From Reticulitermes lucifugus (lineage: Eukaryota > Arthropoda > Insecta > Blattodea > Rhinotermitidae), in contig JAKCWW010000709.1 in NCBI GenBank assembly GCA_026260175.1, positions 19,127 through 51,010 of the forward strand: 31,884 bases of DNA, read 5' to 3'. The notes under the pieces are model-generated. The model searched no databases and was not told the origin of the DNA. It worked only from the letters and a program-made list of their open reading frames with translations. How positions within the stretch are numbered: the stretch's first letter is position 1; each line of letters starts with the position of its first letter. Of the stretch, positions 19,501 to 27,404 are shown in pieces. The position numbers were made by a program, and so were the translations under genes.

Positions 19501-21788
19501 CATGCATTTTATTATTTTTTGTTGTTGTTGTTGTTGTTCAGGCTTTAATCTGTCTCTTTCCTTCTTTCTTTCTAACCCATGAACCACCTAAGCAACACAG
19601 TTGTTGTAAATGGTATTACTGTACTGAGGGAAACAGAATCTGATGAATGGCGAGGACAACAGCACTTGATTCTTTCCACTCTGCTTACTTTTGTGTTCAT
19701 CTTTGATCCCCTGTGGCCTAAGGTAACCAGACCAAAGTGTTTGTTGCCAGTGAAATGTATTACACCAAAATTTTTGTGAAGGGAATGGCACAAGGGGAAA
19801 GCGTAACAACTGGAGGGAGCTGTACAGGGGGGTTGATCTGTTGAGCTTCCTGCCATGGTCTCAGTATAGCATAGTGGGAAGTTATGCACATTGCACACCT
19901 TTATTATAGAGACGTAGCAGCATCCATGAGAACTGCGTCATGGCATATCCTTTCAGTTCTGTGATAGCCACTGAGTTATACAGATTGTAAAGGAGTTGTT
20001 GTGGTGACTGCTGTAGGTTGCACATGTTGGACCGTGATTCCTGCAATAGCAATGCATGCATTTATTAACAAGTGGATTTCCTAAGTTGAAGCAGTATAAT
20101 GCAGCATTCATAACTTACACGAATGTGGGCATGGTGGGCCATGTGACTAAAATATGACTGTGCTTAACACTTTGAAGCATAAAATGTATCTGAATAATAT
20201 TCAGAAACTCAGTTCTTGCCTCTCAGAAAACCATGTCCCCATTACAAACACCAGTTGGTTTATCCAATTTAGGGAAATAGTGGTTATGCAAATCATATAT
20301 AGCACATCAATGCACTGTGTAGGAAAAATGCAGAGCTTTATAACGTTAAAGGAGGTGGAACATATAGTTGGAATGCTTCCGTAAGGGGGTAGTACTGTAT
20401 TTGTCCAAATGTAATGCATTTTGATATTTTGAACAGTAAATTACACATCATAGTTGCATACCAATGCAATGTCCCTATTATAATGACAAGCCATAAAACA
20501 ATTTCAGTTCCATACAAGTTGTTTTTGAAACTCATTTTAAACTTGAAAAGTCTCAATATTTCAATCATTGAAGTCTGTAATGCAACATGAGATGTACCAT
20601 TTCATATATGAAATGTCATCAGATACTCTCATTTCCCCACTTGTTTAACAAATACATCACTTTGTAGTAAAAGAACCCAAAGGTCCAGTGCCATAAACAC
20701 TAAACCTCAGCAATAGACATATGTCCTAAACCAGTTCAAGCCATTTATAACCATAAGAGCTGTTTTCAAATTATCCTCACTTTGTCTTCCTGGTATGCCA
20801 AGTGGTCATATTCAAATAGTTACAACCACCACAGTTTGTTTTCCCTCATTTGAGCCACATGCCCATGCGTCTGCCTTGATTTGGCAACCCCGGTAATCTC
20901 CCTGGTATCGTGCAAAAGTCTTATGATTGCAGTTAGAATCAGCCATTTACAAAAACCTTTAGTCTTATTTAGAGACTTCCGTAATCTGGAAGTGTTGCTC
21001 TGCTGAGAGTATTAAAACCTGGAATTTAAAATTCTAATGGATATAAGCTGTAACAAATTTGAAAGATGTGGTGCCTTTTGGTGTTACCTGAATGAAATGT
21101 ATAGAAGCACTGATGATGTAAAATGAAGTAGTGCATAAACTGCCCAAGGTTTTATGAAAATGAAATTCATAAACTGCCATACCAAGTATTTTTTTCGTCT
21201 TCGAATGGTGTACATTAGCAAAGTACTTCATTCTTTTACCTTCAGAGCTTGTTGAAATAGGTCTCCTTCTCCCCCTTTTTTGTTTTCAATGATCTCATTC
21301 AATCTTGACAAAGCTTGTGGTATAGATGATGTTGGGTCCTGCAGTATAGTTTCTGCGAGATCTGTCCATGCTCTCTGAGGAGCTGGAAGTCTGTCTCCCC
21401 GAGTCTGTTGCTGCTGGAACCTTCTGAATGAACTGTGTAGGGCATCAATTCCTTTAAGTTCAGCCTCTGCCCTTGCCCACTGCCACAAAGATGCCAGTTC
21501 AGCCCCTGCTTTTGCCACACCTGCTGGCTGTCTGCTTTCCAAAGTGTCTCCCAGTGTCTGGAAAGCACGAAGCAGCTCTACATCTGCTCCGCCGAGCGTG
21601 TCATTCGCTAATGCTACCCATCGAGGGTCTCTTACGTCTTTCCACAAGTCGTGAACTAAGTCTAATAATTCCAATCGCAGTTCATCCACACTGGACAGTC
21701 CAGACTCTGTTTTTGCACTGTGTCGACCTTCACAGTCATTGACAATGTGGGTGACCACAAACAGCAAAACTAGTCCGCTCACCAACAT
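10199..21788 (-). CDS. Secreted cysteine-rich protein, arthropod DUF4803-like (seven exons, 619 aa)
   Basis: Exons in transcription order are 21788-21240, 17852-17816, 17613-17258, 15585-15365, 12101-11863, 11415-11268 and 10508-10199. All have canonical GT/AG borders and the phases fit, giving 620 codons including TGA. Residues 1-21 ([20 protein letters not shown]) form a signal peptide. Residues 22-183 are helical and acidic, without cysteine after the signal. Residues 184-314 hold a cluster of cysteines ([36 protein letters not shown]). Residues 315-387 contain [18 protein letters not shown]. Residues 388-520 form a beta-rich block with [16 protein letters not shown], then [18 protein letters not shown] and an NFT glycosylation site. 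The C-terminal 100 residues are Pro/Asp/Gly rich. From memory this resembles arthropod proteins annotated only as DUF4803. The molecular role is unknown, and I do not assign one. Export through the secretory pathway is inferred from the signal peptide. The gene lies antisense to, and downstream of, the last visible UBR3 exon. Confidence 0.82.
10509..10835 (-). other. Intron between exons 6 and 7 (downstream part)
   Basis: AT-rich intron without recognisable elements up to the LINE fragment at 10836. Confidence 0.5.
10836..11130 (+). mobile_element. LINE 3'-end fragment (copy 3) with an internal duplication
   Basis: It reads [20 protein letters not shown], then IKSRSTR, a stop and VGH, the same order as the other LINE tails here. 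Further on, [10 protein letters not shown], a stop and EDNIKIK correspond to the family's RPLGRPRxRWEDNIKM block. That block is present twice, starting at 10994 and again at 11065, 71 bp apart. It lies antisense inside the intron of the DUF4803-like gene. Confidence 0.65.
11268..11415 (-). CDS. DUF4803-like gene, exon 6
   Basis: The acceptor is GTCTCCTTTCAG and the donor is CCCAG|GTACAC. The split codon G|GA gives Gly, so the join reads [20 protein letters not shown]. It includes the NFT site and [13 protein letters not shown], ending EAP plus two bases. Confidence 0.82.
11668..11720 (+). mobile_element. Inverted-repeat element R, right end
   Basis: AAACATTGGTGCTTATCT and CATGATATCATGTCCCAGAA match the right-hand end seen at 13650-13708, 16979-17035 and 24447-24511. 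Only this end is recognisable. Confidence 0.5.
11863..12101 (-). CDS. DUF4803-like gene, exon 5
   Basis: The acceptor is TTTCAACACAG and the donor is ACAG|GTAGGC. The first base completes ATG (Met388). It reads [20 protein letters not shown], an NMT glycosylation site, [19 protein letters not shown] and [20 protein letters not shown]. It ends LT plus one base. Two GLRF/GVRF-type strands flank this block (the second is in exon 6), suggesting a repeated beta unit. Confidence 0.82.
12102..12837 (-). other. Intron of the DUF4803-like gene (exons 4-5), first part
   Basis: Low-complexity AT-rich intron including an A-run at 12359-12368. No exon or classifiable repeat was seen. Confidence 0.45.
12838..12905 (+). 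repeat. SINE 3'-tail fragment (family 3)
   Basis: TTAGGCCATAACCACTTCCT followed by TCCATATCCTTCC matches the TAGRCCACGACC-CTTCC text at 24155-24185, 24990-25015 and 27115-27140. I take it as the 3' half of a tRNA-derived SINE. Confidence 0.45.
13598..13708 (+). mobile_element. Inverted-repeat element R, best right-hand half
   Basis: CCCTGCATCTTCAGGGTAGA is followed by GGCAGCATGTTCTTTC, AAACATTGGTACCCATCT and TGGTGTCACATCCCAGAAG. Translated, it gives LHLQGRR and [17 protein letters not shown], familiar non-coding repeat translations in insect databases (from memory). The open frame 13649-13933 is only this repeat plus flank and is not a gene. Confidence 0.55.
13709..14389 (-). other. Intron stretch with no classifiable content
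   Basis: AT-rich intron of the DUF4803-like gene. I see a short TCAG-repeat (near 14303-14327) and nothing else. Confidence 0.4.
14390..14560 (+). repeat. SINE family 1, diverged copy
   Basis: GGCCCACCCAACCCCCTGTT, CAGGGGTAAAGTTGTTAGGG and GAGCTATACCTCCAC parallel the better copy at 14872-15170. The head is eroded. Confidence 0.5.
14799..14824 (+). repeat. AAT microsatellite
   Basis: AATAATAAC followed by uninterrupted AAT units, inside the hAT-like MITE. Confidence 0.7.
14872..15170 (+). mobile_element. SINE family 1, nearly full copy
   Basis: It begins with a tRNA-like head: GGCCAGGATAGTGTAGTC suggests a Pol III A box and GGTGATCGAATCCCG a B box. Then come GCCCACCCAGCCTCCAG, GGTACCGGGTCTCTTT, GGGTAAAGTGGCCGGGGTGG and TACCTCTACTCCCCCTCTGG, ending in CTTTACCTTT repeats. 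Four further, partial copies occur in the window (14390, 15690, 27198 minus, 31126 minus). Non-coding, presumably mobilised in trans by a LINE. Confidence 0.75.
15365..15585 (-). CDS. DUF4803-like gene, exon 4 (Trp/Cys motif)
   Basis: The acceptor is TGTCACACAG and the donor is AACAT|GTGAGT. It codes residues 315-387 plus two bases of Met388. It contains [20 protein letters not shown] and the striking [18 protein letters not shown], then [20 protein letters not shown]. This is the most recognisable block of the protein. Confidence 0.83.
15690..15832 (+). repeat. SINE family 1, 3' part
   Basis: CGGGGGTAAAGCGGTTGGGG, TTGACCACCCACTCTCATCT and CTATACCTCTACTCCCCCTC, ending in ACTTTACCTTTACCTTTAC. 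The tRNA-like head is missing, a typical 5' truncation. Confidence 0.7.
15833..16978 (-). other. Intron stretch (exons 3-4)
   Basis: No exon found. The open frames on both strands at 16072-16407 overlap each other and show no domain. A C-run (near 16187-16197) is the only oddity. Confidence 0.4.
16979..17035 (+). mobile_element. Inverted-repeat element R, right end
   Basis: TTTCGAAACATTTGTACATA and TTGAGTCACATCCCAAAAGA match the right end of the element at 13650-13708. Confidence 0.5.
17258..17613 (-). CDS. DUF4803-like gene, exon 3 (cysteine-rich)
   Basis: The acceptor is TTATTTACAG on the - strand, and the donor is GCG|GTGAGT. It codes residues 197-314. A charged helical part ([20 protein letters not shown]) is followed by cysteines at [27 protein letters not shown] and WVCQA. 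Their spacing looks like a disulfide-bonded extracellular module. The open frame runs on past both borders, but the family-like text starts and stops at the splice sites. Confidence 0.82.
17816..17852 (-). CDS. DUF4803-like gene, 37-nt microexon (exon 2)
   Basis: Exon 1 ends in phase 0 but the 17613-17258 exon needs one carried base, so an exon of length 3n+1 is required between them. On the - strand the sequence ATTATTCATCAG precedes 17852, and GTGAGTAG follows 17816. The 37 nt read [12 protein letters not shown] plus one base that joins GA to give Arg, so the junction becomes LPLNRNFTVEVE. Both splice sites are good, no stop arises and two cysteines are added to a cysteine-rich protein. This is inference from sequence alone. 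No transcript was available. Confidence 0.6.
17853..18567 (-). other. Intron 1 of the DUF4803-like gene, 3' part
   Basis: AT-rich intron. A strong donor-like GAG|GTAAGAAA with an upstream TTGTAG would define an 18-nt, frame-neutral segment at 18475-18492 (GRLFCE). I do not call it an exon, but it would also be compatible with the frame. Confidence 0.4.
18568..18740. mobile_element. Possible piggyBac-type MITE
   Basis: GTAACCTTTAGCTAGTGG on the left and GTCGCGTAGGACAGTAAAGG plus TTAA on the right look like inverted ends of the TTAACCTTTA type. The length is about 173 bp. The left TTAA is decayed and no second copy was found. Confidence 0.3.
18741..21239 (-). other. Intron 1 of the DUF4803-like gene, remainder
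   Basis: AT-rich intron with a TTG microsatellite at 19520-19538. None of the open frames on either strand (for example around 19572-19898 and 20154-20568) shows a domain or a signal peptide, and overlapping frames on both strands argue against coding. Confidence 0.45.
21240..21788 (-). CDS. DUF4803-like gene, exon 1 (signal peptide and helical N-terminal region)
   Basis: The ATG at 21788 is preceded by AACGAGAA (purine at -3) and opens directly into a hydrophobic signal sequence ([15 protein letters not shown]), so this start is preferred over any internal Met. The exon codes residues 1-183, ending DLFQQALK, with donor AAG|GTAAAAG. The frame would stop three codons into the intron. The region is rich in L, E, R, A and W ([38 protein letters not shown]), consistent with amphipathic helices. 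Confidence 0.85.
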
Positions 21789-21977
21789 TTCTCGTTGTCA
21801 CATTCACATCTACCAATTTTAGCACATTAACTTCACTTACATTCACTGCACTCAGTCTTATAAGTTGTTGCCATTTAACTTGCTAATCAGTCACATAGAC
21901 ATGTTTAGACTCTTCATTGATCAGCTAATGAAATCCTGTTTGTTTATCAGTTGTAATGTGTTTTGAGAGCAGAGGTC
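21789..21977 (-). promoter_or_regulatory. 5' flank of the DUF4803-like gene, candidate promoter
   Basis: On the - strand about 70 nt before the ATG there is CAACTTATAAGACTGAGTGC, a TATA-like TTATAAG followed by GCAGTG, a weak initiator-like match. Any further 5' exon cannot be excluded. Regulation cannot be deduced. Confidence 0.25.
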
Positions 21978-22345
21978 TGTGAAGAATACCTGGACCTAAG
22001 AGAGGCAGCAACAGGAAAATGGAGAAAATTATATAATGTGGAGCTTCACAATTTTTACTCTTCATTGGTTATTGTTATTAGGAACATTAAAGGGGTCAAT
22101 ATATTGACTAAGAAATCTTTGTTTCTGGTTTGTTACATGTCATAAGAGCCAGGACTTACCATCAAATATAGAGATATGATAATGGCGGTATTCATGAAAG
22201 AATATTTGTACACAGGAGGGCATATAAATTTGTCCACCAAGGACTGAGAAGGATAAATCACGCAGAACATGTAGCACATGGAGGAAACAAGAACCGATAC
22301 AGAATGTTGATTGGAAAGTCATGTGGAAGGCCAGGATGTTAATAG
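21978..22345 (+). mobile_element. LINE 3'-end fragment (copy 4)
   Basis: ATGKWRKLYNVELHNFYSSL is readable at about 22005-22064. After a gap, RINHAEHVAHGGNKNRYRML and then IGKSCGRPGC appear at about 22250-22340. This parallels KLHNxExHNLYSS and RRMxWAGHVARxGxxxxxYRxxVGKPxG of the best copy near 27600. It is frame-shifted and dead. Confidence 0.65.
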
Positions 22346-22676
22346 GAGAATAATGCTAATCGGGATCCTAGTGAATGGAGATTAGAATTGCATGACCAGC
22401 TGCACCAAGCAGGTGGTCATTCATTCTGTTAAGCCATTTCAAATTGCATCTTAATTAATTGTTCATACAAGGTTGATATTAACTAAAGACAAAAGGAATA
22501 GTATTGTTTATAACACAGTAATTATGGGCTACTGAAAATTATTTGTATGTATAGCTAACCAAGGCCAAAGTTTTTATGCTTATCTGCAAAATTCCTTCAA
22601 AGTATAATTTAATCATGTCGTAACATTAAATCCTTGACCCTAAGTTAGTACAGTTTATCTAACTGATGGTAGATGA
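22346..22676. other. Non-coding interval
   Basis: AT-rich sequence with no recognisable feature. Confidence 0.4.
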
Positions 22677-23089
22677 CCATGGTTCCCAAAGTGTGCTCCA
22701 TGGATACATATCTGTAATGGCTACTTTGAAGTTTACTTATTCTTTAAATTAAAAAATAACATTTTGTTAAAAATAATCGCGAAACTTCTTTAATTGGCGA
22801 TGTGTTTATTTTTTATGACCGTTAGAATATCTAATTAAGAAATCCCCTCTACCCATGAAGCGAGCGGCAGTCAGTTTACTTAAGGTCAAATCACGCAATG
22901 CATTGATACATATGCTACTTACTGGTATGTATTCGTAGCTATCCAAAATCTGTTTTCAGGTATAAGTTTTTAATTTTTGATACCTATCACACGGACACTA
23001 TATTCACGTCAGCAAGGATGTGAGGATCGGTGGTTTTATTTTTCGAAGCTAAAAGGAGTCCGCGAGCAAAAAAGTTTGGGAAACACTGG
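22677..23089. mobile_element. hAT-like MITE
   Basis: The left end CCATGGTTCCCAAAGTGTGC and the right end AAAAAGTTTGGGAAACACTG (inverted CAGTGTTTCCCAAACTTTTT) are inverted repeats of the TTCCCAAA type common to hAT non-autonomous elements. The flanking octamers GTAGATGA and GTATAGGA (or shifted by one base) agree at 6 of 8 positions, consistent with a decayed 8-bp duplication. No coding capacity. The open frames at 22987-23294 overlap its right end. Confidence 0.6.
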
Positions 23090-23610
23090 TATAGGATCTT
23101 CCTTGAGCAGGGTCCAGCCACTTGCAGGGATGGTGTAAACAGGGGGTGAAACTGGTAGCCAGCAAATATTTTGGTTGCCACAAAAAGGTGGTCAGTAATT
23201 TCTGGCACCTTTCTGTCACTGTCCCCTCTACTTGACACTCAGAATTCATGTCTTCCTCTTGCACTCCTTGCCTAAACACCTGCAGATCTGGCATGATATA
23301 AAATTTGCAAGAGAGGTTAATTGCTGTGACTTAACCGCTTGTGTTGATCTTAATATTTTTGAATGTGGTTTGCCATATCCTCTGTGACACAAATGACTCA
23401 GTGATATTGCCAGAACTGCAAAATCTGTGTCCCAAATGCTAAGCAGGGAATTGGTCACCACCACATTTTTCGGCTGCTGGATATACATATTTCTCGTTTC
23501 CTTCATACACAGAAGGGTTCGTGAAACCCACATAGAATTCACCAAAGAGAAAAATTGTCGTATTCCTTACTGACCGCGCGTTTGTTAATACCCGACTTTC
23601 CCCTACTGTC
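23090..23610. other. Non-coding interval
   Basis: No domain-bearing frame. The minus-strand frame 23246-23545 (LLSIWDTDFAVLAISLSHLC and so on) has no recognisable family and no splice context. Confidence 0.4.
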
Positions 23611-23676
23611 TTCTGGGATGTGGCACCTTCTGGTCTGGTACCTACTTAGCAGACTACACGGTGTCATATTCCAGAA
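23611..23676. repeat. 66-bp imperfect palindrome made of two abutting ends of element R
   Basis: TTCTGGGATGTGGCACC on the left and GGTGTCATATTCCAGAA on the right are inverted copies. The inner parts (TCTGGTCTGGTACCTA, and AGCAGACTACACGG) also pair imperfectly. The right arm is the same sequence as the right end of element R at 13683-13708. Translated on the - strand it gives AFWNMTPCSLLSRYQTRRCH. Confidence 0.65.
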
Positions 23677-24246
23677 GGCGGTGATCATCACAACACCGTG
23701 ATAATCTCCAACAAAAGAAACCACCAGCCTCACCACCCGCTGAATTACGTATGTCAGTACCAAAGATACGATTATTTTCGTGTGTATGCAGCGCAACCAC
23801 TGGACGAAGTCTCTCGCAAAAAATAAACGGTTCAGTAATTAAACACCACATATTTGCACATACTTGACAGTACATCAGAACACATGGGAATTGTTTCATG
23901 CCCAGTCATAGGTATAGGAAGTGAAAATGGTAGGTTACGTTTGGTATATGTATTGTCCGTTAAAACCTGGCTGTCTTATCAGATTTGAGGTACTGGCAGT
24001 GTTGGCTATGAAGAGTGCTGTAATATACCCTGAAGAGGGGGCCAGTATGTTCCGCTGAAACGTAGATAGGTGCGAACGTTTTGAAGTTGCCAGCTACCTC
24101 CATCTTCAGGGTAGATACGTGATTATTGTACCCTTAAGTCAGGATAGTGCCTCAGATTAGGCCACGACCGCTTCCACATCCACTACTCCCATCATTCGAC
24201 GCCATATAAACAGCGCTATTGACCGTCGTTAAATAAGGTCTAAATA
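23677..24246. other. Repeat-derived non-coding interval
   Basis: Contains TACCCTGAAGA at 24026-24036 and its exact inverse TCTTCAGGGTA at 24103-24113 with GCTGAAACGTAG between. The CATCTTCAGGGTAGA piece is shared with 13614-13628. TTAGGCCACGACCGCTTCC at about 24156-24174 is a SINE family 3 tail. Confidence 0.45.
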
Positions 24247-24259
24247 AGTACTTGTGCCA

Positions 24260-24423
24260 CCGATCCCGGTGGCCGTGCGGTCTAAGACGTAGGTCTGCGG
24301 CCGCTCGATTGCTGGGACCGCGGGTTCGAATCCCACTGAGGGCATGGATGTTCGTCTCTTGTGTTTGTTGTGTAGGTAGCGGCTTAGACCCGATCTGGGC
24401 TGTTGCGCCACACAAAAAAAGAA
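24260..24423 (+). mobile_element. tRNA-derived SINE (family 2), full length with target duplication
   Basis: The head GGTGGCCGTGCGGTCTAAGA (A box-like) and GCGGGTTCGAATCCCACTG (B box) are 50 bp apart with a long-variable-arm-like insert, suggesting a tRNA(Leu/Ser)-type origin. The body continues GGTAGCGGCTTAGACCCGAT and ends CACACAAAAAAAG. TACTTGTGCCA occurs at 24249-24259 and again at 24424-24434, an 11-bp target-site duplication. It is not a tRNA gene, because the acceptor stem does not close. The exact duplication suggests a recent insertion. Confidence 0.82.
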
Positions 24424-24446
24424 TACTTGTGCCATGAAGATACAGA

Positions 24447-24511
24447 CAGCGTGTTCCTCCCAAGCAGTGCATCCTATCTACCAAAGCACACAGTGTCGCA
24501 TACGAGAAGAC
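24447..24511 (+). mobile_element. Inverted-repeat element R, right end
   Basis: GACAGCGTGTTCCTCCCAAG then ATCCTATCTACCAAAGCACA and GTGTCGCATACGAGAAGACC parallel the right end at 13645-13708. Confidence 0.45.
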
Positions 24512-24867
24512 CATTTCTTATACGAAGCATAAACATTTACGTCATAAATGGGTCAGAACCATAAGATGGACATTTCAGTGTAATGTGTAGGATGGCAGTC
24601 TTAAAAAGGCACAGCATACATGGCCGTTTCTTCGCTTGCGGCGTCCACACGCGTCGAGAACACGAGCATTTCACCTCATCTGGTATCTGAACCTGTTGCC
24701 CCAGTTGCATAAGCCACATGTATATATTTGGATAATTAAAGAGTTGTTAATTAGCCATGATTATTAATGTTTTGACGTTGAATGTACTTCCTAGAAATTC
24801 TCAATGCCATTATGCAATGAACAGCCTTCAAGTTGTATTATTTCTGTATTTATAGAGCTACATTGCT

Positions 24868-25058
24868 AACGAACAAGTAGGTGTAGTGCTCAAGACGTGT
24901 TCGGGAGACACCTGGTTCGAATCTCCGCCGGGTCATGGGCTATCCTAACTGCGGCTTTTTGGTTTTCTTAAGCTTGTGATAATGCCTTTATTAGACCACG
25001 ACCTTTTCCTTCGAAATCCTTTCCAATTTATCATTCATCAGTCACCCTGTCCTTCCAC
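24868..25058 (+). mobile_element. tRNA-derived SINE (family 3)
   Basis: GTAGGTGTAGTGCTCAAGAC (A box-like) and GGTTCGAATCTCC at 24913-24925 (B box) are followed by ATGGGCTATCCTAACTGCGG and a tail TAGACCACGACCTTTTCCTT. Tail-only fragments of the same family occur at 12838, about 24156 and about 27115. Confidence 0.6.
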
Positions 25059-26534
25059 GTTATACAGGATGTCGCAAAAGTCACTTGGCACGAGAGGCAG
25101 CATCTTAATTGACCTTCACTCACACAATATAGTGAAACACCGACATGGCGCCACTGTTTGTTCACAGCAATATGTGGCGGTATATCCGGGATATCGGTAA
25201 ATCTAAAGTCCGCATAATAAGGAATTATACTCGCAGACTTTCATGAGCGCTAGTTGAGGGTGGCGCTATATCAGGGTTTGACTGTATATACATTTACTGA
25301 CTCTTTGAAATGTTCGAAGTGTATTCCTTCTACGATGACACATTGATTGTTTCCGGAACGCTTTGTGAAGCTTTGACAAACGAGAATAAGACAAATTATC
25401 GTATGTACGGTCTTTCAGTTAAACATCGAGACTCAAGTGATATTTGCGACGCTCTGTACAGTCCGAGATACTGTGTCAGGTGTCAGGTAGGGTCCGACAC
25501 GGGCTGTTTGTTACGACAGCGATCGTGGATTTGACCATAATATGTAATATCCCCAACATATGCAGTCTGACACAAAAAATGTCCTCAGCAGATATGTTTG
25601 ATATCATTGGCTGTTCACAGTTGCCCTCCCTGCTGCACGTTATCCCATTGTCATTTACGGAACACTGTGAATCGGAAGATGTGACGTCACTGTGGTGTGT
25701 CTTTGTTGACTCCGGCACAAATAGAATTAAAACACACTGTGACGTAGCTAAGATTTTTGGCGCCGGAGCCATTACACAAAATGGCCGCCCATAACGGAAA
25801 TTAGAACTTCAGAAAATCATAATCATTTATGGAACTTTCGCTTATTTTCGTTGAATAGTTTAAAAGTTTATAAGCGCAGAAAATCAGATTTTCATTTCAA
25901 GTATTTATTTTCCCGACCATTTTGCCTTCCTGGGCAGCCTCTAGCTACGCCCCTGAAGACGTACAGTTCGCTGCCAGTCTGTTCACACGAGACAGCGGCG
26001 GTGCCTCTGTGACACTACTCCCGAGTATTTGCTGTAATAATCCTAACGTACAGGGCGACAGTGTGAATTTCTATGCGCTGGTCTTCATTTAAAGCTTCTT
26101 TTGATATATTACGTAAAGCTAAAACTTTCCTCTGTACTTAATTAAGCACCACTCCATGACCGTATGGTGGCATGAATGTGCAGCGCCACACATTCTTAAC
26201 GGCGCTATATATGGCTGGCCATCTTCATGCTCCGGCCACTTCACCATGCACAAGACTCCCCGATACTTGTGGGCTACGATGCTGGTTAGCGCCGGTTGCC
26301 GGACCGGACGCGTTGCCCCTGCCCGGAATCTAAACGCAGTTCCCCGGGCATCCAGCCCATAACCTAGTCAGTACATCGACAGAGTTTTCCCGGCCCATTG
26401 TATTTATTAGCTTGTGATTTATGATTGACCACGTGTGTATCTAGTATCGTTTGATCTCACCGCTCCCACGGAAACACATAGTTTTCAGGTACATAACAGG
26501 TCATTCGTATGTTTTAAATTGTACGAACTGAATG
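25059..26534. other. CpG-rich interval without a recognisable gene
   Basis: From about 25450 CpG dinucleotides become frequent, most densely at 26150-26350. The + strand frame 25444-25794 (116 codons) and 26156-26362 have no family resemblance or signal. TACAGGATGTCGCAAAAGTC at 25063-25082 resembles a terminal motif of insect transposons, but I could not pair it. Confidence 0.35.
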
Positions 26535-26710
26535 ATGTTTGTACGTCATTCCCTCTTGTAACATTTAACGACGCTGCAAGATTTCCGGCTTCCGCCGCGG
26601 TGTAGTTGAGAGTCCTTCGCTCTTCTGCGATGTTATGAGAAGTAGGTTGGTAGTTGGTTTCTGACGTTTCGGGACAACCTATCGGTCCCATCGTCAAGGG
26701 TCAAGCAGTC
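26535..26710 (-). repeat. Repeat fragment with a GATG-stem-GAAACGT hairpin
   Basis: On the - strand GACGATGGGAC, a short loop region, then GTCCCGAAACGTC form a 5-bp inner stem and a GACG/CGTC outer stem (26663-26695). Downstream text reads NYQPTSHNIAEERRTLNYTA, which resembles translations of widespread insect repeats. No gene is proposed. Confidence 0.4.
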
Positions 26711-26999
26711 CAATGTGCGCCTCGTAACTTACAAGATGAATGGTAGGGTGATTAGTGAATACGCTGGGAAGTTTGGAATTGGTCGTGGCCAGTTTAAGGT
26801 ACTATACAGGCATTTGTTTGGAGGGAGCGACGAAAGGCGTGAGAATGCGAGTCCTAATAAATTACTGGCGGGCCGAGGTAGAAGGCCGGGACTTCCGGAA
26901 CGTGATGTTCCGCGCTCTTCAATCTAAGGAGCCCTGCCGTGTGTCGGAATTGAATTTGTGAAGGTTACGTGCTTAACCATCGACGTAGTATTCTTAGTG

Positions 27000-27165
27000 T
27001 TTACGCATCAGAACTGCCGAATGGCTGAATCTCGGCCGGGTAATCAGTTGGCTAGGCTTAAGTCTTGTGGCCTTCTTCAGTCCTTCCAGGCAAGGGCCGG
27101 GATAGTACTGTAATTAAGCCATTGTCACTTCCTTCCAAATGCTTTACAGTTCAGCAGTCATTCAA
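27000..27165 (+). repeat. SINE family 3 fragment
   Basis: GCCGGGATAGTACTGTAATT then AAGCCATTGTCACTTCCTTC parallels the GATAGTGCCTCAGATTAGGC, CACGACCGCTTCC text at about 24142-24174. Confidence 0.4.
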
Positions 27166-27176
27166 CAATTGGCTTC

Positions 27177-27189
27177 NGGGGGGGGGGGG
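27177..27189. other. Ambiguous base next to a G-run
   Basis: One N followed by 12 G. This looks like a homopolymer assembly uncertainty, just before a SINE tail. Confidence 0.8.
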
Positions 27190-27197
27190 TGGAATGT

Positions 27198-27385
27198 AAA
27201 AGGTAAAGTTGCCCCTGCACGCCATGAAGGCATATACGGGGAGCAGAAGTATAGCTGCACTCTTTCTTAAGCTCGGTGCTAGATGGAGGTGAGTGATCAG
27301 CATCACGCCCAGGCCGCTTTACCCCCTGGCAAGAAACCCGCTACCCACTGAATAGGAGGCTGGTGGGGGGGGCCTCGGAATTACT
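27198..27385 (-). repeat. SINE family 1, reverse copy
   Basis: Read on the - strand it gives CACCAGCCTCCTATTCAGTG, GGGGGTAAAGCGGCCTGGGC, CACCTCCATCTAGCACCGAG and CAACTTTACCTTTTAC, matching 14985-15170. Confidence 0.7.
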
Positions 27386-27404
27386 TCCGTTTAACTCGGT
27401 GAAG

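Noticed and set aside
24260..24345. A tRNA gene at the A box/B box pair
   Set aside because: The acceptor stem does not close and the sequence continues into a SINE body with a tail and target duplication.
25444..25794. A 116-codon + strand frame
   Set aside because: No recognisable family, an overlapping frame of similar length on the other strand, and CpG-rich DNA in which stops are rarer by chance.
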